From: Myxococcales bacterium
GTDB taxonomy: Bacteria; Myxococcota_A; Bradymonadia; UBA7976; UBA1532
Direction of reading: 5' to 3'
Assembly (NCBI GenBank): GCA_020633435.1
Contig: JACKDP010000001.1
Location: forward strand, 744,001 to 808,000
Length of the DNA: 64,000 bases
The notes under the pieces were generated by a model. That model saw only the letters and a program-made list of their open reading frames with translations. It was not told the origin of the DNA and searched no databases. The position numbers were made by a program, and so were the translations under genes. Of the stretch, positions 7,537 to 17,200 are shown one piece after another. Each line of letters opens with the position of its first letter. Within the stretch, counting starts at the first letter, position 1.

Positions 7537-9072
7537 ATGGCCGATCTCGACGCCCTCCTCCAGGCCGCGCTGGACGCCGATCTGGCTGAGCCGGAGCGCC
7601 GCCGGTTGCTGCTGGCTGACGTCCCGAGGGAGGTGCAGGGCAACCTCTTGGACCACCGCCGCCCCCGTGACCAGCTCGAGAGCGACCTGCGCAGCCTGGC
7701 CCGGGCGGGCCACCTCGCCGACTGGCTGCGGGGGGCGACTCGCATGACCTTCGGCACCGCGCGGGAGACGTTCCAGCGCGCCCTCGACGACCTCATGGCC
7801 CCCGCGGGACCGCCGCCGGAGCTGGTGGCCTGGCTGGACGCCCAGGTCGGCCGCTGGGCCCGGGACGCGCGCCGCATCGCCGATCCAGGCCGGAGGCTGG
7901 CCTTCGCGCAGGGGGCCGAGGCCATGCTGGCGGGCTGGGCACAGGGCGACGCCACACCGCCCGTGGCCGCGTTGACCCGCCTGTACACCCAGGTGGGGCT
8001 GCCGCTGCCCGCCGCCCCCACCCCGGCCCAGGTGGCCCAGGCCGACGCCCTGCGCGGCCCCGCGGCCCTGGGCCGCCTGCGGCAGAGCGTCGCCGACCTC
8101 GTGCAGCTCAACCAGCGGGCCGTCCGCGATGTGCTGGCCGAGCTGGCCCAGGCGGCCGCGGAGGCCCTGCGGCCGGCGGCCCCCGCCCCGGCCGCCGACG
8201 TGCGCGTCGTCATCGTCACCGCCCTGCCCCTGGAGGACGCCGCCGTCCAGGTGGTCCTCGGCCTGGACACCCCGTGGTTCTCCCCCGGCCCCGTCCAGCG
8301 CAGCTACCACCTGGGCCGCGTCTCCGCCGCTGGCGGCGGCCACCACCACGTCGCCCTCGCCACGCTGCCCGACATGGCCAACAACCTGGCCGCCGTAGTC
8401 ACCGGCCACCTGGCCCACCACTTCCCGGGGCACCGTCGCGTCATCCTCTGCGGCATCGCCGGCGGCGTGCCCCGCCCGGGCGAGTCCGAGCACGACGTCC
8501 GCCTGGGGGACGTCGTCTATTCGGGCCGCGGCGGCGTGGTGCAGTTCGACCTGGTGAAGGAGTACCCCGACGCCACCCGCGAGCACCGCCACCCGCCGCG
8601 GGCCCCCGACGCCCGCGTGCTCGACGCCACCCGCCGCCTGGAGGCCGGGCGCCGCCTGGGCAAGCGCCCCTGGGAGGCCTTCCTGCCGATGGCCGCCCAG
8701 CTCGAAGGCGCCACGCGGCCGGCCGACGACGCCGACGCCCGGGGGGAGCCCTTCCAGTACCCGCCCGATCCGGCGCGGCGGCCCGGCCTGCCACGCGTGT
8801 TCGGCGCCACCATCGCGGCGTCGAACACGCTGCTGAAGAACCCCGCGCACCGCGACTACCTGGGGAAGACCTTCGGCGCAAAGGCCGTGGAGATGGAGGG
8901 CTCGGGCGTTGCCGACGCCGCCTGGGAGGATGGCCGGGCCGGCTACTTCGTCGTGCGCGGCATCTGCGACTACTGCGACGCGAAGAAGGGCGACGTCTGG
9001 CAGCCGTATGCGGCCGTCGCGGCGGCGGCCTACCTCCGCGCGCTGCTGGAGGCGATGCCCGCCGACGCCTAG
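7537..9072 (+). CDS. Helical N-terminal domain fused to an MTAN/PNP-type nucleosidase
   Basis: A 511-residue cytosolic protein starting at ATG 7537, with AGGAG 6 nt upstream. Residues 1-220 are helical and rich in Leu/Ala/Arg. Segments such as LARAGHLADWLRGA recall effector-associated (EAD-like) adaptor domains, but that assignment is weak. Residues about 225-505 are a nucleoside phosphorylase / MTAN-like fold: VVIVTALPLEDAAV at the first strand, GIAGGVP with VRLGDVVYS, KAVEMEGSG (E454 matching the second catalytic Glu of MTAN) and RGICDYCD (D478 matching the catalytic Asp). The expected chemistry is cleavage of a nucleoside or nucleotide N-glycosidic bond. It is divergent from two CHAT/NB-ARC genes, which suggests an effector in one conflict system (inference). 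It is far longer than housekeeping MTAN (about 230 residues). Confidence 0.85.
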   Translation: MADLDALLQAALDADLAEPERRRLLLADVPREVQGNLLDHRRPRDQLESDLRSLARAGHLADWLRGATRMTFGTARETFQRALDDLMAPAGPPPELVAWLDAQVGRWARDARRIADPGRRLAFAQGAEAMLAGWAQGDATPPVAALTRLYTQVGLPLPAAPTPAQVAQADALRGPAALGRLRQSVADLVQLNQRAVRDVLAELAQAAAEALRPAAPAPAADVRVVIVTALPLEDAAVQVVLGLDTPWFSPGPVQRSYHLGRVSAAGGGHHHVALATLPDMANNLAAVVTGHLAHHFPGHRRVILCGIAGGVPRPGESEHDVRLGDVVYSGRGGVVQFDLVKEYPDATREHRHPPRAPDARVLDATRRLEAGRRLGKRPWEAFLPMAAQLEGATRPADDADARGEPFQYPPDPARRPGLPRVFGATIAASNTLLKNPAHRDYLGKTFGAKAVEMEGSGVADAAWEDGRAGYFVVRGICDYCDAKKGDVWQPYAAVAAAAYLRALLEAMPADA

Positions 9073-9082
9073 TCGACGGGGA

Positions 9083-9111
9083 TTGGCGGCCCGATGTGTC
9101 CGGGCTACACT
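9083..9111 (+). promoter_or_regulatory. Sigma-70-like promoter upstream of the haemoglobin gene
   Basis: TTGGCG at 9083-9088, a 17-nt spacer and TACACT at 9106-9111 (4 of 6 matches in each box). The predicted start, near 9118, gives a leader of about 25 nt with AGGAG before ATG 9143. Confidence 0.5.
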
Positions 9112-9142
9112 GCCGTCTGACCCCGACAGAAGGAGCCCGCGC

Positions 9143-9541
9143 ATGGGCCTGAACACCGAGCTGCTGCGCAGCAGCTTCAACCTCGTCGTCGAGCGCGAGC
9201 CGGCCATCACCGCTCGCTTCTATGGCATCTTCTTCGACCGCTATCCCCAGGTGGTGCCGATGTTCTCGCGCAACACCCCGGAGAAGCAGCAGGAGATGCT
9301 GACGGGCGCGCTGGTGGCGGTGCTCGATCACCTGGAGGACGCGCCCTGGCTGGCGTCGACGCTGCGGACGCTGGGCCGCCGCCACGAGGGCTACGGTGTG
9401 ACGGCCGAGATGTATGACTGGGTGGGTGAGTGTCTGCTGGCCGCCATGGCCGAGGTGGCCGGTGACGACTGGAGCGCCGAGGTCGAGCAGGCGTGGGTCG
9501 ACGCCTACGGGGCCATCGTCTCGCTGACGCTGAACGACTGA
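9143..9541 (+). CDS. Single-domain bacterial haemoglobin (Vitreoscilla type)
   Basis: A 132-residue protein starting at ATG 9143, with AGGAG 7 nt upstream. It aligns by eye with the globin domain of flavohaemoglobins and Vitreoscilla haemoglobin: Tyr27 at the B10 position (RFYGIFFDRYP), Phe41 after the C helix, a QQ pair near E7 and proximal His81 in RRHEGYGV, followed by YDWVGECLLAAM, typical of the G/H region. There is no FAD/NAD reductase domain, so it binds O2 or NO rather than acting alone as an NO dioxygenase. It is preceded by its own promoter-like sequence and seems monocistronic. Confidence 0.9.
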   Translation: MGLNTELLRSSFNLVVEREPAITARFYGIFFDRYPQVVPMFSRNTPEKQQEMLTGALVAVLDHLEDAPWLASTLRTLGRRHEGYGVTAEMYDWVGECLLAAMAEVAGDDWSAEVEQAWVDAYGAIVSLTLND

Positions 9542-9599
9542 GCCCCCCCGCGCTGGACGCGGCCGGGTCCCGGCGGCGATGCTCCCCGCGGAGGGGATC

Positions 9600-11606
9600 A
9601 TGACGCGATGGATCCTGGTGCTGGGGGTGCTGGCCGGCTGCGCGGACGCGGCGGTGGACGCCGATGACGCGGCGCCGGTGCGGCCGGGCGTCGACGCCGC
9701 GGGGCCGTGGGATGGCGGGCGCCTGGACGGGGCGGCGGCGCCCGACGGCGCGGCCCGGCCGGATGGGTCGCCGGCGCTCGACGCGGCCGGCCCCGACGCG
9801 GCCCCCCCGAGGGACGCAGCCGCCGCCCCCGACGCGGCCGAGGCCGACGGCGCCCCGCCGATCGCTGACGCCGCCCTCCCCGACGACGCCGGTCCCATCC
9901 GGCCCGTCTACCCCGACCGCCGCGTGGGCATCTTCTACCTGGCCTGGCATGCCTTCGCCGCCGATGCCATGCGGCGCGTGCCCGAGGGCGAGCGGCGGAC
10001 CATCGAGACCATCCTGCGCGAGGGCCGCAACCCCGCGGAAGTGTTGCTGAATCGTGGGCTGATGCAGGCCGCGGCGGCCTTCCACTACCACATCGAGCCG
10101 ACGCTCGGGTTCTACTGTCTGTACCGGCCGCGGCCCGGGGAGCCGGCGGGCCCCGACTGCCCCGACATCGCCCGCGTCGCCGAGACGCACGCGCGCCAGC
10201 TCTGGGACGCCGGCGTCGACTTCGTCTACCTGGACCTGACCAACCTGCCGTTCCACAGCGGCTTCGCCGACGTGCTCGGGGTGCGGCCGCTCGAGGTGCT
10301 GGCCGAGGAGTGGGCGGCGCTGCGCCGCCGCGGGGTGCCGACGCCGCAGATCGCCGCCTGGGTGCCCATGACGGCGCGGCCGGCGGACGTGGCGGACGGC
10401 TGGACGTGGGCGTCCGTCGTCGAGGGCGTCTACCGCAACCCGGCCTACGCCGACCTCGTCCTGCGCGACCGGCAGGGCCGCATGATCCTGTTCGCGGTGG
10501 ATCACGGCGGGCTCCCGGCCGACGCCGGCCAGATCGCCCAGGCCGAGGCGGCGGGGGACGTGGTGGTCGTGCGGCTGTGGGGCCTGCTGGCCCCCAACCA
10601 GCTCGCCGGCGGCCAGGCTGCCTGGATGCAGCCCTGCGAGGCCCCGGGCCCCCCGAACGGCGCCCTCACCTTCACCACCCTCGTCAGCCCCCAGAACCCG
10701 TGCGGGCAGCGCCACACGCCGGCGAGCCCCATCGGCTCCATGTTGTCGGTGAGCGCCAGCTACCAGCTCGGCTACGCCAGCCTCCCCTTCCAGTCGACGG
10801 GCCGCAACGGCGGCCTGACGCTGCGCCGCCAGTTCGCCACGGCCTTCGACCTCCAGCCCGACTGGCTGCTCATCAACTCGTGGAACGAGCTCATCGCCCA
10901 GCCCCAGAGCGACGCCAACGTGGCCCGCTTCGGGGACCTGGGCCGCAGCATGGGCATGGCGGCCGGCGGCGAGGGCAGCCAGTGGCTCTGGGTCGACACC
11001 TACGGCGCGGAGTTCTCCCGGGACGTCGAGCCCACCGTCGAGCACGGCGACGCGATGTATCGGCTGATGGCGTCGTGTCTGCGCGTCTATCGCGCCGGGG
11101 GCTGCGACGCCGCGGGCGGCGAGGCCTGCTGCGCCGCCGGGGGCGAGCACACCCTGGTCTGGAGCCTGCGCCAGCCGGATCGCGCCCACGCCATGTCCAC
11201 CGACCATGTGCCCACCACCGACTTCGGCGAGGTGCAGCGCCTGCTCGCGGACGGCTGGGAGCAGGTCTGCAACGCCTTCTACGGCCCGCCGGCCCTGTGC
11301 GCGACGGGCGACCCCACGGGCGACGGCCCCTTCCAGCTCTTCAACGCCCCCGGGCCCGACCGCACGCCCATCCACCGCTGCTTCAGCGGCGCCGACCACT
11401 TCCTGAGCCCCGATCCGGGCTGCGAGGGCCGCGCGTTCGAGGGCCTGCTCGGCTACGCCGCCACGACGCGCACCTCGTCGGCGCCGCGCGCCCTGAGCCG
11501 CTGCTTCCACGCGCCGGCCAGCGCCCACTTCCACTGGCTCGCCGACCGCTGCCCCACCGAGAAGCCCGGCGTGGCCCACGAGTCGGTGCTGGGCTACGTG
11601 CGGTGA
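9600..11606 (+). CDS. Secreted lipoprotein with a GH71/GH99-like TIM-barrel and a C-terminal DUF5648-like module
   Basis: ATG 9600 follows GGAGGGG. A lipoprotein signal peptide ends in the lipobox LAGC, then a linker of about 80 residues of Asp/Ala/Pro repeats. The core (from VGIFYLAWHAF to LINSWNELIAQPQ) resembles barrels of glycoside hydrolase families 71/99 and related WbsX-like domains, which have a conserved SWNE near the end. VDFVYLDLTN is a typical barrel strand. The last 110 residues (HRCFSGADHFLSPDPGCEG ... LGYV) have the aromatic/Gly pattern of DUF5648 surface modules. Likely location is the outer-membrane surface. The substrate is unknown and I cannot confirm the catalytic acids. 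Confidence 0.7.
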   Translation: MTRWILVLGVLAGCADAAVDADDAAPVRPGVDAAGPWDGGRLDGAAAPDGAARPDGSPALDAAGPDAAPPRDAAAAPDAAEADGAPPIADAALPDDAGPIRPVYPDRRVGIFYLAWHAFAADAMRRVPEGERRTIETILREGRNPAEVLLNRGLMQAAAAFHYHIEPTLGFYCLYRPRPGEPAGPDCPDIARVAETHARQLWDAGVDFVYLDLTNLPFHSGFADVLGVRPLEVLAEEWAALRRRGVPTPQIAAWVPMTARPADVADGWTWASVVEGVYRNPAYADLVLRDRQGRMILFAVDHGGLPADAGQIAQAEAAGDVVVVRLWGLLAPNQLAGGQAAWMQPCEAPGPPNGALTFTTLVSPQNPCGQRHTPASPIGSMLSVSASYQLGYASLPFQSTGRNGGLTLRRQFATAFDLQPDWLLINSWNELIAQPQSDANVARFGDLGRSMGMAAGGEGSQWLWVDTYGAEFSRDVEPTVEHGDAMYRLMASCLRVYRAGGCDAAGGEACCAAGGEHTLVWSLRQPDRAHAMSTDHVPTTDFGEVQRLLADGWEQVCNAFYGPPALCATGDPTGDGPFQLFNAPGPDRTPIHRCFSGADHFLSPDPGCEGRAFEGLLGYAATTRTSSAPRALSRCFHAPASAHFHWLADRCPTEKPGVAHESVLGYVR

Positions 11607-11701
11607 TTCCCGTGCTGGATCAGAGAGATGTGTCGCGCTGCCTTGCTGGCGGCGCCCGGACTCTGCGACGCTGACGCAGCATCCCGCGCCCTGGAGGCTC
11701 G

Positions 11702-12307
11702 ATGGCATCTCCCCTCGCCCGCATGACCGTCGGCCTGCTGGAGCGCATCGCCCTGGGCCTGTGGGGATTTCGCCCCAGCCTGATGCGCGAGATCGTCCGC
11801 CAGCGCGGCGCGCTGCCGACGCTCTGGTGGTTCCTGCGCAACATGCCGCGCTACGAGCGCACGCTGAAGCGCTGGGGGCCCATCCGCACGCACCTGGCGA
11901 CGACGCTGATCTCGCTCGTCAACGGCTGCCCGTACTGCGTGCACGGCCACGCCCGCGCGCTGCAGCTCCACTACCTGCAGCGGACGGACCGGCTCTTCCC
12001 GCTCGACGACGCCGCCATCACCGCGCTCCTGGGCGCGCCGGCCGCCGAGGTGGCCGCGGCCCTCGATGGCGCCCTGGCCCAGGCCGCCCTGGAGGACGAG
12101 CGGCCGCCCCTGCGGCGCCTGGTCGAGCTGCTGGCCGGCGCCGCCCCCGCGGGCCCGGACGACCGCCGCCTGGCCCACCTCATCGCCATGTTCCGGGTGC
12201 TGAACACCTGCGGCATCGAGGGCCGGGTGGCCCCCGACGAGGTGCACGATCCCATCAACCAGGACCGCGCCCTGGCCGCCCGGTACGACGCCCTGCGGGC
12301 CGCGTAG
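11702..12307 (+). CDS. AhpD-like / carboxymuconolactone decarboxylase family protein
   Basis: A 201-residue cytosolic protein with the AhpD redox signature NGCPYCVHGHA (C76, C79 and H83) in the typical place after a helix carrying LATTLISLVN. This family provides thiol-disulphide exchange, for instance reducing peroxiredoxins, and many members are uncharacterised. GGAGG lies just before ATG 11702. No peroxiredoxin gene is nearby, so the partner is unknown. Confidence 0.8.
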   Translation: MASPLARMTVGLLERIALGLWGFRPSLMREIVRQRGALPTLWWFLRNMPRYERTLKRWGPIRTHLATTLISLVNGCPYCVHGHARALQLHYLQRTDRLFPLDDAAITALLGAPAAEVAAALDGALAQAALEDERPPLRRLVELLAGAAPAGPDDRRLAHLIAMFRVLNTCGIEGRVAPDEVHDPINQDRALAARYDALRAA

Positions 12308-12310
12308 GCC

Positions 12311-13120
12311 CTACGCCTTCGACGGGATGTTCACGCGCTCGCGCTTGCCCGACTCGGGGTGCCAGCGCATGAGGGGGATGGGATCGCCGACGTTCACCGG
12401 CTGGCCCTGCCCCAGCCACAGGTAGCCCTCGGCGTCGGCGGCCAGCAGGCGCGGGAAGCCAGGCACGGGCGCGAGGCGGCGGGTCTGGCCGCTGGCCTCG
12501 TCCACCCGCAGCAGCGCGGCCTCGCCATCATCGAGCCAGACGGCGCCGCCCGCGGCCGCGAAGACGCGCACCGGGCGCTCGGGGTAGACGAGCTGCCCAC
12601 CGGGCAGGCGGAGCTGCTGGCGCCCGCCCTCCTCGAAGAGGACGGCGCCGGCCGGGCTCACCCCCGCGACCTCCACCTCGGGCGATCCCAGCGGCTGGAC
12701 GCCCTCGGCGCCGGCCAGCAGGGCCTGATCGGCCAGGATGACGAGGGCATGGCGCGTCGGCAGCGCGTCGAGGCGCACGGGCGCGCCGGGCAGCGCCCCG
12801 CCGAAGGCCAGCGCCCCGGCCTCCCGGGCCTCGTAGCGGGGCGTGGGTCCGGCCCAGCCGAGCCAGACGAGGGGATCGCGGCGCGCGACGAAGGCCGGCG
12901 GCTCGGCCCCGGCGGCGAACGACAAGGCCGCTGCCGGGGCCTCGTCCGCCAGCACCTCGGCCACCCCATCCCGCCAGCGCAGCCGGCGGGCCTCCTGCGT
13001 CGGCGCCGCGCCGTCCACCAGCACGACCTCCATGGTGCCGTCCGGCCCCGGCTGCAGCGTCCCGACCCGCACCGTGCTGGCGCAGCCCATGAGCAGCAGC
13101 GCCCCCATCCACCCCCGCAT
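12311..13120 (-). CDS. Lipoprotein of unknown function, last gene of the efflux operon
   Basis: A 269-residue protein starting at ATG 13120, overlapping the preceding stop as TGATG. The signal peptide ends in the lipobox LLMGC. The body is beta-rich, with repeated short strands and turns such as YLWLGQGQPVNVGD and AVWLDDGEAALLRVDE, suggesting a small beta-propeller, but no family is recognisable. Tight coupling to the acyltransferase and RND genes suggests an envelope role linked to the exported compound. An in-frame GTG one codon upstream is an alternative start. Confidence 0.7.
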   Translation of the reverse strand: MRGWMGALLLMGCASTVRVGTLQPGPDGTMEVVLVDGAAPTQEARRLRWRDGVAEVLADEAPAAALSFAAGAEPPAFVARRDPLVWLGWAGPTPRYEAREAGALAFGGALPGAPVRLDALPTRHALVILADQALLAGAEGVQPLGSPEVEVAGVSPAGAVLFEEGGRQQLRLPGGQLVYPERPVRVFAAAGGAVWLDDGEAALLRVDEASGQTRRLAPVPGFPRLLAADAEGYLWLGQGQPVNVGDPIPLMRWHPESGKRERVNIPSKA

Positions 13121-14256
13121 CACGTCCCTCCCGCGTCGCCCAGGCAGGCTGCCATCCGGTCCAGCAGCGCGTCCAGTCCGGTGGCCAGGGCGGCCGGGGC
13201 GACGGCGCAGACGGCCAGGTGGGTGGCGTCGCCGACGACGCCCAGGAAGAGGGGCATGCCCGGGTTGCCGGGCGGAATCCAGAACGCGGGGCAGGGCGCG
13301 CCCTCGAGGGCGAGGGGCCGGCGGCCCAGGTTGCTGAGGGTGGCCGATACCGGAAACCTGCTAGATTTCAGGCTCTTGCGGGCCCCGTGCGTGCCGATGA
13401 GGCGCATGAGGGCGACGGGGACGCCGCGCAGATCCCCCGCCGCGCGGGCGTGGGCGACCGCCTCGTGGGCGGCCAGGGCGTCCGCGAGGGCCGACCGGCA
13501 GGCCGCCGCCGTCGCGCCCGCGGGCACGTCCAGGTGCACCACGCCGGTGAGGTGCGCGTCCGAGCGGGTGTCGGGTCGGTACCGGCGCAGATCGACGGGC
13601 ACGCCCACCCGCAGGGGCCGGTCGGCCGCCGCGCTCAGCGCCGCGAGGAGGCGCGCCGTGACGTCGGGGCCAGCGGGCCAGCGGCGTAGGCGCCAGGTCA
13701 TGCCGGGCGTGCCGTCCCCGGCCTCGCCCATGGGCGCCGGGCGGTCCGGGGGCGGCGCGGCGACGGGCGCGGCGGTGACGCCGGCCGTCCACGTCGCGTC
13801 GTCCGGCCTGCCCTGCGGCGCCCACCAGCGGGCGCCCGTCCAGCGCGCGCAGCAGGTCCTCGGCCATGGCCAGAGGCCGCGCCCGTCGGTGACGGCGTGG
13901 TGGGCGCGCAGGACGGCGGTGGGGCCGGCCAGCACCAGCTCCACGGGCGCCCCGCGCGCCGGATCGAGCGGGTCGTCGAGCCACGCCACGGGCGCCGCCG
14001 CGTCCCAGGCCGGCAGCGCGCGCAGCGGCGGCGCGGGGCCGTCGAAGACCCAGCGCGCCGCGCGGCCCCGGCCCACCCACCGGGCCCGCAGGCCGGGGTG
14101 GGCCGCGATGGTGGCGGCCCAGGCGGCCTCCCAGCGCGCCGGGGATGGCATGGCGGCGGGCTGCAGCACGATCTGGATGGCGAAGGGCGCGTGGATGCGG
14201 CCCGCGGCGAGCCAGACCCGCTCCAGGCCCCCCACCGGCCGCGCGTCGGCCGTCAC
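13120..14256 (-). CDS. Condensation/alcohol-acyltransferase-type acyltransferase in an efflux operon
   Basis: A 378-residue protein starting at GTG 14256, which overlaps the RND stop as GTGA. It carries HHAVTDGRG, the HHxxxDG active-site motif of CoA-dependent acyltransferases and NRPS condensation domains, and a late SNLGRRPL that resembles the structural motif of the same fold. By family it would transfer an acyl group to an alcohol or amine. Directly after the motif, about 17 codons read WPWPRTCCARWTGARWW. A shifted frame reads MAEDLLRALDGRPLVGA, a far better helix, before the original frame resumes. Two compensating indels (a missing base near 13868 and two near 13812) would explain it. 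Confidence 0.75.
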   Translation of the reverse strand: MTADARPVGGLERVWLAAGRIHAPFAIQIVLQPAAMPSPARWEAAWAATIAAHPGLRARWVGRGRAARWVFDGPAPPLRALPAWDAAAPVAWLDDPLDPARGAPVELVLAGPTAVLRAHHAVTDGRGLWPWPRTCCARWTGARWWAPQGRPDDATWTAGVTAAPVAAPPPDRPAPMGEAGDGTPGMTWRLRRWPAGPDVTARLLAALSAAADRPLRVGVPVDLRRYRPDTRSDAHLTGVVHLDVPAGATAAACRSALADALAAHEAVAHARAAGDLRGVPVALMRLIGTHGARKSLKSSRFPVSATLSNLGRRPLALEGAPCPAFWIPPGNPGMPLFLGVVGDATHLAVCAVAPAALATGLDALLDRMAACLGDAGGT

Positions 14257-17200
14257 GGCAGGCCGCGCTCCAGCTCGGCCAGCTTCTCGGCCACCGCCCC
14301 GGGGGAGCCGGTGCGCCGGGCGAGCAGGCGGTAGGCGGCCGGCACGACCACGAGCGTGAAGAGCGTCCCCAGCATCACGCCGGCGAAGATCACGACGCCG
14401 ATGGTGCGCCGCGTCTCGGCCCCCGCGCCGCTGGCCATGAGCAGCGGCACCGCGCCGATGGCGGTGGAGATGCCCGTCATAAGGATGGGCCGCAGGCGCG
14501 ACCGGGAGGCCTCCCGCAGCGCGTCGTCGAACGCCACCCCGCGGTCACGGAGCTGGTTGGCGAACTCGACGATCAGGATGCCGTTCTTCGCGGAGAGGCC
14601 GACCAGCATCACCATGCCGATCTGGCTGTAGACGTTGAGGCTGTCCCCCGCCACCCAGAGCCCCGCCAGCGCCCCGGCGAGGGCCATGGGCACCGTGAGC
14701 ATGATCACGATGGGGTGCACGAAGCTCTCGAACTGGGCCGCCAGCACCAGGAAGACGACGAGCACCGCGAGGATGAAGGCGAAGGCCAGCGACGCGCTCG
14801 ACTCCTTGTACTCCCGCGACTGGCCCTTGTAGTCGATGAGGGCCTCCGGCGGCAGGACCCGCCGCGCGGTCTCCTCCAGCCAGTCCAGGGCCTCGCCCAG
14901 CCGGTAGCCGGGGGCCAGATCCGCCTCCAGGGTGATGGCCCGCACGCGGTTGAACCGCTGCAGGGCCGGGGCGTCGGCCACCTCGCTGGTCTCCAGCAGG
15001 TTCGCGAGGGGCACCAGGGCGCCCGTCGTGGCGGAGCGCACGTAGACGCGGCGCAGATCCTCGGGCGTCTGCTTCTGGTCCAGCTCCCCCTCCAGGAGCA
15101 CGTCGTACTCCTCGCCCGCCTGCTCGTAGCGCGTCACGCGGCGGCCGGCGAAGAGCGTCTCCAGCGTCCGGGCCACCTCGGCGTAGCTCACGCCGGCGTC
15201 GGCGGCCCGGTCGCGGTCGACGCGGACGGTGATCTGGGGGCGCGTCTCCTTGTAGTCGAAGTCGGGCGCCACGATGCCGGGGTTCTTCTGCAGCTCGGCC
15301 CGCATGAGCTCGCGCCAGGCCACCAGATCCTCGTAGGTCGGCCCGCCCAGCACGAAGGCCACGGGCCGCCCGCTGGCCTGGCGGCCGAGGCCCTGGCGCA
15401 TGAAGGCGAAGGCCATCACGCCCGGCAAGCCCGCGAACTTCTTGCGCAATTCGGCCATGATGGCCTGGCCCGACCGCGCGCGCTCGTGCCAGTGCTTGAG
15501 CAGCACGATGCCGAAGCCCGAGTTGACGACGGAGGTGTTGTTGAAGCTGCCGGGCACCCGCACCAGGACGCGCAGGGCCTCGTCCGTCGCGAGCAGCCCC
15601 AGCATCTCCTTCTCCACCTGGTCCATCCAGCGCGTCATGTAGCCGAAGCTCGCGCCCTCGGGGGCGACGACGCGCACGAAGAAGGCGCCGCGATCCTCCT
15701 CGGGGGCGAACTCGCGGGGGACCTCCCGGGCGATGAAGACGACGGCGGCCAGGGCCGCGCCGGCCCCCAGCAGCACGACGCCGGGCCGGCGCAGGCTGCC
15801 ATCGAGCACGCGCTGGTAGGCCCCGTCCATCATCGCCACGAAGCGGTCGACCCCCCGCCCCAGCAGGGACGGCGCCGACCGGCGCAGCAGCTTGCTGCAG
15901 AGCATGGGCGACAGGGTGAGGGCCACCACGCTGGAGCAGATGACGGCCGCGGCCAGGGCGGCGGCGAACTCGACGAAGAGGCGCCCGACGGCCCCCTCCA
16001 GGAACGCCAGCGGCGTGAACACCGCGACGAGCACCACCGTGGTCGCGACGACCGCGAAGCCCACCTCGCGCGCCCCGCGGTAGGCCGCCACCAGCGGCGG
16101 CTCCCCCTCCTCGATGCGCCGGTGGATGTTCTCCACCACCACGATGGTGTCATCGACGATGAGGCCGATGGCCAGCACCAGGGCCAGCAGCGTGAAGAGG
16201 TTGATGGAGTAGCCCAGGGCGTAGAGCGCCATGAACGAGGCCACCACCGAGATGGGCACCGTCAGGGCGGGCACCAGCGTGGCGCGGAAGGTGCCGAGGA
16301 ACAGGAAGATGACGGCCACCACCAGGCCGATGGCGATGCCGAGCGTCGACCACACCTCGTCGATGGCGCCATCGATGAAGATGGACGAGTCGTAGCTCTG
16401 GTGCAGCGTCGTGCCCGCCGGCAGGAAGGCCTTCACCTTCTCGCCCTCGGCGCGGCCCAGCCGGGCGACGGCCAGGGTGTTGGCCGTCGACTGCTTCACG
16501 AGCCCGAGCCCCACCATGGCCTCGCCGTTGCCGCGAAACCACGTCCGCCGCTCCGACGAGCCCTCCTCCACCCGGGCGACGTCGGCCAGGCGCACCACGT
16601 CGCCCTCGCCGGCCCCCCGGGCCACCACCAGCGCCCCGAAGTCGGCGGCCGTGGCGTACGACCGCTCCAGCCGCACGGAGAACTCGCGATCCACCGACTC
16701 GATGCGGCCCGCCGGCAGCTCCAGGTTCTCCCGGCGCAGGGCGGCCTCCACGTCCGCCACGGCCAGCCCCCGGGCGGCCAGCTTCACGGGGTCCAGCCAG
16801 ACGCGCATGGCGTACCGCCGCCCGCCCCCCACGACCACCCGCGCCACCCCGTCGAGCACCGAGAAACGGTCCACCAGGTACCGCTCGGCGTAGTCCGTCA
16901 GCTCCCGGGTGTCCATCACGGTGCTCGACAGGTTGAGCCACATGATCACCTGGGTGTTGCTGTCGACCTTCACGATCTCGGGGGGATCGGCCTCGTCGGG
17001 GAGCTGGTCGATGACGCGGGCCACCCGGTCGCGCACGTCGTTGGCGGCGGCGTCGATGTCGCGGCCGATGCTGAACTCGATGGTGACGGTGGACTCCCCG
17101 TCGGTGGAGGTGCTGGAGATGGACTCGATGCCCTCGATGCCCGCGACCTGGTCCTCGACGATGCGGGTGATCTGGGACTCGATGACCCGGGCCGCCGCGC

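Noticed and set aside
13120..14256. NRPS condensation domain of a biosynthetic cluster
   Set aside because: Stand-alone protein without adenylation or carrier domains; fits small acyltransferases better.
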